Position numbers and translations under genes: made by a program
Notes under the pieces: generated by a model
Databases searched by the model: none
What the model saw: the letters and a program-made list of their open reading frames with translations, nothing else
Told to the model about the DNA's origin: nothing
Assembly: GCA_963678705.1 (NCBI GenBank)
Contig: OY783207.1
Location: 21,674,001-21,738,000 of the forward strand
Source of the DNA: Panorpa germanica
Taxonomy: Eukaryota > Arthropoda > Insecta > Mecoptera > Panorpidae
Length of the DNA: 64,000 nucleotides
Reading direction: 5' to 3'
Shown here: positions 9,596 to 20,148 of the stretch, piece by piece
How positions within the stretch are numbered: position 1 is the stretch's first letter
How the letters are laid out: the number at the start of each line of letters is the position of its first letter

Positions 9596-12500
9596 ATGAT
9601 TCGCTTAATTGCTATTGTTGCTTGTGCACATATTGTTTATACACCATTTACTAAAGTAGAAGAAAGTTTTAATTTGCAAGCAACTCACGATATTCTTTAT
9701 CATGGATATAACCTTACTGAGGTAAACATTTGTGCTACAATAAAAATACATATTTTATAACAAACATAAAATACTTTGTACATAATATAATGGTTTATAG
9801 TTTTATAAAAGAATTAAGAAAAGTTTTTTGAGGTTATGTTTATTTTTTACAATAGTATTTAATATATATTTTTATTTCTAGTACGATCACAACAGTTTCC
9901 CAGGTGTTGTTCCTAGAAGTTTTATTGGACCCTTGTGTTTGTCTGCAATATCTGCTCCTTTAGTTTTAGTAATTCAATCTTTGGAATTATCAAAATTTTG
10001 GGCACAATACATAGGTGGGCTTTAAAATAAAATTGTATATTTTTACTCTACATTTATCGTCATTGTTTTTTTTATTACAGTTCGACTATCATTGGCGTTT
10101 TGTGTAATTTATTCGTGGGAAAGTCTCCGTAAATCTTTGAAAGAAATATTTGGAAATAATTTTTCAGTATGGTTTACAGTAATAACTCTAAGCCAGTATC
10201 ATTTTATGTTTTATTTAAGTCGTCCGTTACCAAATATAATGGCTTTGCCTTTCGGTGAGATTTTAAGTTAAAATAAATTACTTTTTCAATTAATGAATGT
10301 GTTTAGCATTTTAAAATGATTTTTTTACTTACAGTTCTTCTAGCTATAAGTCACTGGCTTCAACAAAACACGAAACTATTTATCTTTCTCTCTGGTGCTG
10401 CTGTAATTATTTTCCGAGCTGAGCTTGCAATGCTTCTGGGATTGTTTTTGATTTACGATATTTATTGTAAAAAAATAACAGTACCAAGGTTTGCTTGTAA
10501 AATATTGTAAATTCAGTTCTTAACTTTTATTTTATAATATATTTTCTTCAGTCTTTTAAAAATTGCTGCACCAGCTGGGATCGTGTTGCTGGTCGTTAAC
10601 ATAGCAGTGGACTCAGTTTTCTGGTCAAGGATTCTGTGGCCTGAAGGCGAAGTGTTGTGGTTCAACACCATCAAAAATAAAAGTTCTGAGTGGGGCGTAT
10701 CCTTTTGTAAATATACATTTCACATATCATATTCTCAAAATAATATCATTTCCTTAACGTTTGCATAGACATCTCCATTCCTATGGTATTTCTACTCAGC
10801 TTTACCAAGAGGACTAGGTTTATCAATTTTCTTAGTCCCTCTTGGAATTTATTTAGAACCACGTATTCGAGTGCTATCAATCTCTGCATTAATTTTTGTT
10901 TTGTTGTTTTCTATTTTGCCACACAAGGAGCTACGGTTTATTATTTACGTGTATCCACTACTAAACGTTGCTGTTGCCAGTGCCTGCCATAAATTGTGGA
11001 TTAGACGTAACAAAACACCGGTGGAGTCACTTTTAGCTGCAGCTGCGGCTAGCCACGTTGCAATCAATTTTTGTTTTACTATTTTCTTATTGATGATTGC
11101 TTCTGTTAATTATCCTGGAGGCGCTGCTATATCTAGGTATTAAAATCATAGGCGAACTTATAGGCTCTAAAAGGGCATACATTTATAATTCTTCAACTCA
11201 AAAACTAAAGAAGTAATTTTATCTTTACAATTAACTTTTTTTCAATTGTTACAGATTACATAGAATAGTACCAGCTGAGACAACAGTTCATTTACATATT
11301 GACAATTTATCAGCACAAACTGGAGTGTCAAGATTTACGCAGATAAATTCAAATTGGATGTATGTGTAATTTTAAAATTTTAAAAATTCGTTGTCTTAAG
11401 GTAGTTCACTAGTAACAATCCTAGGCAATTGTATAGTCGGACATTAAGTACAATCATTAGGTACATTCCATATAGGATAGTATTTTATCTTAGTAGTTTT
11501 TTTCTTATATCTGTAGGACTGTTCTCGAGATATACGTTAAAGCGATGCATTTTTTTTAAGTATGTAAAATACGAAGTTTAATAATTAATATCTACATCTC
11601 ACTTCATAGAATTCAAAACATTTGAATTTTTGTGATTAAATTAAATATTTAAATTTTATCATTCCATAGAAAAGTGGTTTTACTAGTGAACTACCGAAAG
11701 AGATTTATTGTACGTACATTAACAACCTTAAACAAAGTAACCACTAAACGCGTATATCATTCTTTTTGAGTATTTTATTTGAAAATTTAGAATAACACCA
11801 TTAGAATGATTGACATTACTTCCAATGGGCTTGTGTCCTCATTTTTTAGTGGTCGATTTTTCAAATGTTTATTGACATTGATGTTAGTAAATGAGTATTG
11901 GCGTGTCTATTTTATTAAATATCTAAATATTGACGGAGATATAGCAATTAAAAGTTTGAATTGTAGTTTTAGCGCTAGAAATGGTCGACCATATTTGTAT
12001 GATGTGAAATGCATTTTAACGTCAGTTATTTGTTGAGTAGGTCAGTGCCGTGATAATGTTCTGTAGCTGTTGGTAGTCAAATAATCAAGTCAAATCAAAG
12101 AATAATAAGTTTTTATTTTATTTAACCCTGCTAAGGCAGACGTAATATTGAAATTTTATTATTCCTTGAAATAGCTATAAACAATATTTGATATTTTGAT
12201 ATATAAATACATATAGCAGAAATTTATGAGCTGTAAGGTTGGTAACCTTACACAAGGATTGTGATGTCACATGCACTTGGAATGTGTACATCGTTGAATC
12301 CCTTTAATAATTAAAGAGACAAAATGACTTTTTTAATTGTTCATGTCTCTTAACATATAATGAGTTATTAAAAAATACTTGAACATTTGAGGTTCTAGTA
12401 ACCCCACTTATCAATACATAGTACACTTTTATAGAAATTAAGACATAGGACACAAACCCATTGTAATATTTTTTGATTACTTAAATTTAAATCAAAACGT

Positions 12501-13654
12501 ATATTAATATTTATAAACATATGAGAATATTTGTGTAATGATTATTTCACAAAAATAAAGATTAATGAGGTTGGCCATATTGTTTGCATGTACAAAGTGA
12601 TGAACAAAGCAAACCTAATTGAAACGTAAAAATGATTCCATTTATTTGTTTCAGATATAATAAAACCGAATTTTTGGAACCAAAATCTCCTGATATGTTG
12701 ACTTTCACACATTTATTAGTAGAAGCAAAAAGCAAATATTCTCAAAACCTAAAAGTGTACACTCAAACTCACGACGTGCTTGATTTTGTAGAAGGTTTTT
12801 CACATATCGCATTCAATTACAATACTTTGCCTCCACTAAAAATAAAAACGAAGCCATCGGTTTATATCTTAAAGCGAAAAATTATACTAAAGGAAATATT
12901 AGATGAAGATGAAAGTGACAAAGGAAATGTTTTCAAAGTGGAAAATTCATTTGATTTGAAATTAGAACCAAATATTGAAAATATTGTTGATAACGAAGAG
13001 GTTCTTAGTCCCAATGATGTAGCATTTGATTTAAAAACAACCATTGAAGTAGAGTCGCATAAGAAGGAAAGAAAAGTTGGTGTCAAAGAAACTATCAAAA
13101 ATATTATTAATTCGGTAAATATAGAAAAAGAAAAAGATACCGAGGAGAAAGTAAATGAAATAGAGATAAACGACAGTGAGCAAATAGTGGAAGAAGTCAT
13201 AGAAGCCATTCAAGCAGATAGTGAAACAATTGTGCCAAATATAACTCCTGCTAATGAAAATATATCTGATGATAAAATTTCTAAAATTGTTAAAAAAATT
13301 GCTCAAAACGTGGACAGTATAGCGGAAGAAATTTTAGTAAATACTTATGAAAATAGTGATCTTAATGATACTAGGGATACTAAATTATCTGAAATTAAAG
13401 AAAATATAAAAATGATAATAGATTCATTGATAGAACAGGAAACACTTGGTGAAACTGCTAATGACGAAATCAAACCTTCCATTAAAGAGTCTATCAAAAA
13501 TATTATTAAAAAGCACAAAGCTGATATGACTAAAAATAACGAAGCAGTTGTTGACGAAAAACTTGAAGAAGTTAACGTTGTAGAAAATGTTAAACCGGCC
13601 GCTAAGGAGGAAGAACGACCTGCAGAACCCCAAGCTACAGATATTGTAATTTAA
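9596..13654 (+). CDS. ALG12: ALG12 dolichyl-P-Man alpha-1,6-mannosyltransferase with acidic tail
   Basis: Eight exons: 9596-9721, 9882-10014, 10081-10254, 10335-10488, 10552-10696, 10769-11136, 11255-11359 and 12655-13654; phases close to 734 residues. ALG12 adds the eighth mannose to Man7GlcNAc2-PP-dolichol in the ER lumen during N-glycan assembly. GT22/GT-C family marks are the luminal [13 protein letters not shown] segment (residues 17-29) carrying the acidic EE pair, multiple membrane helices and the LPHKELRF motif (294-301). Family similarity ends near residue 477 ([10 protein letters not shown]). The remaining about 257 residues are Lys/Glu/Ile/Asn-rich, with repeated KExIKNII-type units. 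This tail is continuous with the last core exon and has one reading frame to the stop. The usual ALG12 length is about 490 residues. Intron 7 carries two MITEs. AATAAA lies near 13735. Confidence 0.92.
11398..11695 (+). mobile_element. 298 bp MITE, AAGGTAGTTCACTAGT family
   Basis: Lies in ALG12 intron 7. The left end is AAGGTAGTTCACTAGTAAC and the right end GTTTTACTAGTGAACTACC, a clear inverted pair. The left subterminal region (AGTCGGACATTAAGTACA) is shared with the copies at 5115, 52026 and, inverted, 54750. No open frame. Confidence 0.8.
11825..12461 (+). mobile_element. 637 bp element with ATGGGCTTGTGTCC ends (short subfamily)
   Basis: Fills much of ALG12 intron 7. The ends are ATGGGCTTGTGTCCTCATT and, inverted, ATAGGACACAAACCCAT. 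It has exactly the same length as the copy at 60665-61301 and lacks the internal block with GTCAGAGTTCTGTCAAG seen in the longer subfamily. The 76-codon frame starting at 11806 is chance translation of the element. Non-autonomous; superfamily not assigned. Confidence 0.85.
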
Positions 13655-14624
13655 CTTAAAACTATTTTGTATTCTGTACAAATGTTTGCGCTTTTTTAAG
13701 AAATTCAACTTGATTTATTGTTATATTTATTGGAAATAAATTTTATTAAATATTTATATATAAGTATTTGTTTGGACTTATTTTTGTAAGTTTATTTAAA
13801 ATATATAATTAACAATAAGTTGATCTCTATTTTTCATTGGATATAAGAAAACATAGTGCAAAGGTTATGGCTCAGACCAAGGATACTGAAACTTTTGGAG
13901 TCCGTGGGCCACATTGAGTTATTGAAAGTACTTCTTGGGCAAATTGAAAAAGGTGAATATTTAAGTTAAGAAATGTGTAATTGCAACAGCATCATTACTT
14001 AATTTGAAACAGTTCTACATACACCGTTCTCTTCAAATCTTTGAAAACCGGCGCCTGATGTTAGGCAACTATATTATCTCATTATTCTTTTGCGTTAGAG
14101 CTAATGCCGATGTAGTGTGGTAGAAATGAGAATAACGAGTGTTCAATAAATACTTATGTATAAATATAATTTTTAATAACATTCTGTACTTTCATAATTC
14201 TCTTCTGCTACATATCTACAATATCTTTTCCATGTATCGTATAAGGCAGTGAATATAATTAAATTCTTTTACTGTATATATATTTATTAACAATAATTAC
14301 AAAATATATATTGGAAACACGTTTCATTAATTTTAACTTTTTTATAGTTACAATTTACTAAATTACTTCTAAATATTTTTGCAGGATAACAACAAGTGAT
14401 ATCAAAATACGAGGTTTAATTAAAATATATACAAATATTTTAATTTTAGATTTATTTATATGTCGATAGAGCCTAATTTAACTTTTCTATCTCACGGATA
14501 ATAAGGACTATATATTGCGATCAGAAAAGAAACAAAAAAAATCGCAGAAAATGCGTTTTCTATTCTTGACTGTTAAACAAAAACTGCAAACTTCTTGTTG
14601 CTTTAATTTATTTTATTTAAATGT
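13655..14624. other. Stretch between ALG12 and EndoU 3' ends
   Basis: Tail-to-tail intergenic DNA. It contains the ALG12 poly(A) signal near 13735 and a hAT-like fragment near 13874-14000, in which ACTGAAACTTTTGGAGTCCG is followed by GGGCCACATTGAGTTATTG, as in the element at 53079. The remainder is AT-rich, with nothing else recognised. Confidence 0.6.
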
Positions 14625-17600
14625 TTATATTTCCGGAAAAGCGCTTCCAATCATGTTCTTTCCACGATATCTGAAGTTATGGGTTCTGATTGTTACCGGA
14701 TTTCCAGCTAAAACAACAGGACATGCAGCGTCGGGGCGTAATACGAAGCAGGCTGTGTACAACGCCATTTCCAGTTCCGGAGATGTTCCAATGAACATAG
14801 AATTCACTGGTTTGGAGACTGTGCCACGATTGAAACGAAGCTTTAATATGGATCCTTTCTACAAATAAAAACAAGATGGTTATTATGATTGATTTATATT
14901 GGTTATTTTTATATATGATATAATATTTTAATACTTAGGATGGGAGCTAAATTTAAGCCACGCAAATAAGGAGAATGATAAGAATTTTAAGAATGGTTAA
15001 AATATGTAATATTTTGTGTTTAGCGGTGGGTATTAGTTCCGAAAGAACTAACGAAATAATTGGTTTTAAAGCTGGTAGTTTGAATATATATTATAAAATG
15101 AATATAAGTACAATCCTGTGACTTACCTGGCCAAGTTCGACTTTCTTCATGTATCCCATATAGTTAATGAGGTTGGCCATTTCCTCCTCGCTGAAGTATA
15201 CCCAGTTGTGCAGACCAGAAATTTCCCCACGTTTTAGTTCAGATAGAAAGACATGTTCAAATGCGGAGCTACCGATTTTGCCGCCCCCTCGAGAATACAA
15301 ATTGAACCATATTCCTTTAAGTAGATCTTTGTGCGACTTGGGATCCAATGTCACTTTACCTAAAGGAATATAAGAAGACTTAGATTTTAAAGTGTAAAGA
15401 TATGGTCGGCCATATTTGTATGACGTGAAATGCATTTTAACGTCAGTTATTTGTTGAGTAGGTCAGTGCTGTGGTAATGTTTTGTAGCTGTTGGTAGTCA
15501 AATAATCAAGTCAAGTCAAAGAATAATAAGTTTTTATTTTATTTAACCCTGCTAAGGCAGACATAATATTGAAATTTTATTGTTCCTTGAAATAGTTGTA
15601 AATAATATTTGATATTTTGATATATAAATACATATAGCTGAGATTTATGAGCTGTAAGGTTGGTAACCTGTAAACTTGTCAGAGTTCTGTCAAGAATATA
15701 TCTCTTTTACGCTCTGTCGTATAAAAAAGAATACAAGTAGCGGTTGTGATGTCACATGCAATTGGAATTGATTGGAATGTTGTACAATGTTGAATCCCTT
15801 TAATAATTAAAGAGACAAAATTACTTTTTTAATTGTTAATATCCCTTAACATATAAGGAGTTATTAAAAAATAATTGAACATTTGAGGTTCTAGTAACCC
15901 ACTTTATCAGTATATAGTACACTTTTATAGAAATTAAGACATAGGACACAAGTCCATTCCGCTCCTGAAGGAGACCTCACCTTTTTGTTGCAGGAAAGTC
16001 ATGAGGTGGCGCATCACGGAGGTGGCTAGCACGGCATCCAGTAAAGCATTTTCTTCGTTGCGTTCTTGGGCCGTCACGTGTTCGTTCGTATCAGTCTCAA
16101 GGATGTAGTTGTTGAATAATGGTCGTAATTTCGCAATTGTAGTTATTTCGTATGCGGATTGATTTACCGTCAGCAACCTGAATTAAAACAACATTGTGAA
16201 TTCTAGTAACATCTCTCTATTAAATCTCGATTAAATGATTATTTTTCGAGATATATATTGAAGTCTTATATGGCTTTTGTCGTTAGACTTACGGTAACGG
16301 TGCTTCATCAGTCAGCGCCCTCGAAGTCGTCTTGCTTTGGTAATTAATAGTGAGGTACTTTGCTGCATTATTAACGTCTTTTCTCAGAAGATCTTCTGAT
16401 AGTTCTCCTAATTCCGTGTCCGTGGTTGATCCTGGTTCGACAGGTTCCTTGGGATCTACAGCGGAAGGAGATCGGATGTTACTACCTGTCGCGGCAGGCA
16501 GTGGAGACGGCAACGGACTCGCTCCTGGTTGAGTCCCCTTCAAAGCCCCGCTATAGCTAAACGGTCTACTCCCACCAGTAAGCGGGCTTGGTGTGTTCGC
16601 ACCATTGTTACTACCAGCTTGTCCAGAATATGTGTTGATCAATGATTGAACTCTTCCTGGTTGGACGTTGGGTCTATTTTGAGGATTTGTGGCTGGAACA
16701 TTGGGAGTTGCCGGACTGCCAGAGAATGTGTTAACTAGAGTCTGGACACGACCTGGATTTTGTCCAGGCAACGCCGGGAATGGATTATTTTGTCTTGGTG
16801 GATTAACAGGGGGAGTTGGAGGTTGAATCCGGGATGGCTGCTGACTTGGCAAAGCAGGATATTGACTAGCGCTTGGATTACTTTGACCAGGACGAGGGTT
16901 TACTGAAGGATTCGATATGGTGGGCGTTACAGTCTGAGTATTGACCAACTGTACATTTCCTGGACGAGCTTGTGAACTTACTGGTGATTGTACACTCCCG
17001 ATTGTTTGACCAGTAGGTCTTTGTCGATTATTATTCCTAACGACACTTCCGCTATAGCTCAAGCTTATCGGAGATGGTGTTACGTTAGGTCGACCAGATG
17101 GGTTTGGAATATTTAAATTTGTTTTTTGATTATTTTGAAGTTGTGAATTGGTATAACTGAAAGCAGCCGTTTGTGTGTTTAGATTGAGAGCAGTTTGGTC
17201 AACACCTATATAAATATAAATACAAAATTTGTCAGCATATTTCGGTAGCGTCAAGTGAAAATAAACAAATCTATAGATTGATAAGTAATAATTGAAAATT
17301 CACGAATTGAAATTTTCAATAGTGACAGAAATGTAATTTCAATGATTATAAGCATAATATAATTCCTCTAGGAAACCGTTTCTCCATTTTACGTATTATA
17401 TAGTCCATGTCTTTTTATTATATATATGACAATAAGGGTGTAAGAGTGTAAAAAACGCTTGCACTCTCTTCTATGTTAGTTAAAGTACACTAATGACATC
17501 TGTAATGTATGTATGCTAAATAGCAAAGATTTAAACAACACAGTTTTAAATACGTAACTCGGAAATTACATTAGATTTTCAGTTTCATTTTCAAATTTCC

Positions 17601-17811
17601 AAAATAGATAACTTTTATGTGACATAGACTTAAGATTTAATTTGTATATTATATATACAAATATGTATATGTAAAGGTAGTGCGTATATCTGTATTTAAC
17701 TAATGAAAGTATAATATTATTTACAAAATACTTACAAAAGGCAACTCCCAGAAAAACAACAAACAAGAAACTACCAATCATGATATCTAATTTAGTTAAA
17801 CCATGCGCCAT
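14625..17811 (-). CDS. Secreted EndoU-family poly(U)-specific endoribonuclease
   Basis: Five exons on the minus strand: 17811-17736, 17205-16293, 16177-15981, 15359-15127 and 14858-14625; phases close to 550 residues. Residues 1-26 are a signal peptide or anchor (hydrophobic GSFLFVVFLGVAFC). Residues 27 to about 300 form a Pro/Asn/Ser/Gln-rich linker with repeated YSG/FSG motifs and two copies of GRVQxLxNTxSG. The C-terminal 230 residues are an EndoU (XendoU) domain. His431 in the FEHVF motif, His446 in GLHNW and Lys489 before the FIGTSPELEMALY segment have the spacing of the XendoU catalytic His/His/Lys triad. The predicted activity is Mn-dependent cleavage of U-rich RNA, here probably extracellular or in the secretory pathway. 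Intron 3 holds a truncated MITE. A partial copy of this gene lies at 26015-26380. Confidence 0.9.
15398..15957 (+). mobile_element. 5'-truncated copy of the ATGGGCTTGTGTCC element (long subfamily)
   Basis: Lies in EndoU intron 3. It starts inside the element (ATGGTCGGCCATATTTGTATG), includes the GTCAGAGTTCTGTCAAG block that marks the long subfamily, and ends in the terminal repeat ATAGGACACAAGTCCAT only 23 bp from the exon 3 donor. Confidence 0.85.
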
Positions 17812-19180
17812 TACAAATATAGAAAGTAACAAGCGCTATTTAAAATTTGTAACATATAACTGCACCGAACCAAATTGTATTCCACATTAAATTGAAAAGT
17901 AAAAATTTGTGGTAGAAATGATGTCAATCATCAATAAAGTAAATTAACAGCTAACTCTTAGAAAATAAAACCACATGACTTTCGGTTCTTCTCGTTAACT
18001 ATCGTATTTGCTAATTCAAGTTAAGGAGTAAAAGAGATACTATAGATTAGTAAATAAAAAAAAATAATTAAAAAGTTCACAGTTCATGAAATTTATCTCT
18101 ACATGGAGTGTTAATTATAAATAAAATTGTGGTAATTATGTCACCAACTACGTATAACATAACACATATTATGAGCACACTATCCACTTAAATCATTACA
18201 CAATTATATTAAAAATATAAATACTCGTATAAATTTAAAGTTCGTTCAATATGTTTATTTTAAATTAACCGCCACTACTCCACTTAAATTACACAAATCA
18301 CTGACAGTTGAAAATATATAGTTAGTGTGAAAACAGCTTGTATAAATTTTAGATTAGCTTTATTCAAATTACAATATTCTTTGTACGTATTACAACGAGT
18401 ACTATATATGTATTTCAATATAGTATATTACTCACTTAACACTTATATAATTTTTATTTAATTTAAATAAAGTCTTCTATGCATTATGATGTGATGACAC
18501 TAGGTAAATTTGTACAGTCAAGGATGCAATTTTCAATATATTCTTAAAACTAAATATTAAGAAGATCCTTTTAATATCTATTCTTCTTTTTGTTAGAATA
18601 ATTTGTTTTAATTTTTTAATTATGTTCTAATAAGATTTATATTTATCTATAGTTTATAATTAAAAGATATCAAAATCTAAAATGCTCATAACTTTTAGTC
18701 AGTACGGTTTCTTACGAAGTACGCTTCACGAAAAAGAAATATAAATCACCCTAAAGAAGTACGCACTTCTTTAGAGAGGTTTGTAGTTCTTTTTCGTTAA
18801 GCGTACTTCTTTTAAAACCTGTATTTCGTTGTACTTATTGTTTTGTAGCCCTAAAAACTAGATTATTGTATTGCTAATATTGATTTTTGCAACGGTTATA
18901 CAACATATGTAATAAATCAAAAAATTATTAGTTCTATAAAATTTTCGAACAAATTTTACCTTCACAATTTTCTTTACATTTAATAACAGCGCGCTGTAGC
19001 GCCAGGAAAAATTATCGCCAAATTGGCGAAAAAGTCGCAAAATTCAGTTTCAGTTCAGTAAAAAAAATACTTGGTCACCTTTAGTTGGTAGAGGAGGTCA
19101 TTCTTTTTAGTGATTAAAATTGTAATTGTGATTTTGATTTAATTTTGATAATTTTTGACCAGATATATTTTTACAAGTTA
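17812..19180. other. EndoU upstream region
   Basis: No exon was recognised. The stretch is AT-rich DNA with one fold-back structure at 18716-18809 (listed separately). A 5' untranslated exon of the downstream PCBD gene may lie near 19100-19191, because ATGAGTCG is followed directly by a GTAAGA donor. Confidence 0.4.
18716..18809. repeat. 94 bp fold-back with nested palindrome
   Basis: Arms GAAGTACGCTTCACGAAAAAG and CTTTTTCGTTAAGCGTACTTC pair with one mismatch. The loop contains a second inverted repeat, TAAAGAAGT-ACGC-ACTTCTTTA (18752-18773). It may be a small MITE or an isolated hairpin; no other copy was noticed in the window. Confidence 0.7.
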
Positions 19181-20148
19181 TGAGTCGGTAAGAACTAATG
19201 CTATATTTACATGACATTTATCTAGCATATGTTTAAATATAAACGTTCCGTGAATATACATTTAACGAAAAGTTAGCTTAAAGTTTGTTAGGCCTCAGGT
19301 AACTACAAAACAAAATATTATGTAAGAACTTGTATAATTATTTAAATATGTATATGAAGAATTCTTTGAAAACAAAAATAGTTATGCGGGATCAGGTATT
19401 TTTGTCGAATTGACCTTGCTATCTTTAGTAAATTATTATTATGTTAGGAATAAATATAATATCATTTATTAACAAATATATATAACTGACTAAAGAACTA
19501 AAGATTATATTAATGCAGTGTTTTATAGCTAACTGGGATCTCCATAATCATCATGCACACAAGTATATTATCTGGTCACCTAAGGAGTGAGCAAAACCCA
19601 GAGCAAATTTTTCACAAATATCATTCTATCTAGTCTGCAGCAGTGAAACTCTATTTGTGCTCTATATACCTACACCTGAGGTGAAACATTTTATTTCTAC
19701 CTGTGGACAGTCATTAATATAAACAAACAAAAAGAAAATATTTAACACTGTAATAACAAATAATATTTTTTTTAGAAAGACAGTTTTCTAGTAAGTTTAA
19801 AAATATACAAAATTATTTAAAATATTTTATGGAATAGTTGTCCTATCAATGATATAAACAAAAGAAACATGCAAGACTTTTTACAAAGAGATAAATGTAA
19901 ATTAAAATAAATAATAATATAATAAGTAAAATAATTATAATATAAATATTTTTTAATATTATACAGTATTATATTTTAAATATCCCGCTCTTGTACTGAA
20001 ACAGAATTCTTAACCTAAAACTTCTATGTTTTCGTGATTTCTACTTGTCAGACTTGACAGCATGTAGATTATTATGCTGAATAACTAATTCATGATCACT
20101 GGTGTTTTTTAATTTGTTTTCGTGTCAGATAACCAGTTCTTTTACGTT

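Noticed and set aside
11806..12036. 76-codon frame in ALG12 intron 7
   Set aside because: Lies within the 637 bp transposable element; other copies of the element have a disrupted frame.
12862..13306. Ser/Phe-rich minus-strand frames over the ALG12 tail
   Set aside because: Complements of the Lys/Glu-rich coding strand.
14515..14868. 117-codon plus-strand frame near the EndoU end
   Set aside because: Antisense of EndoU exon 5; the minus strand has the FIGTSPELEMALY motif.
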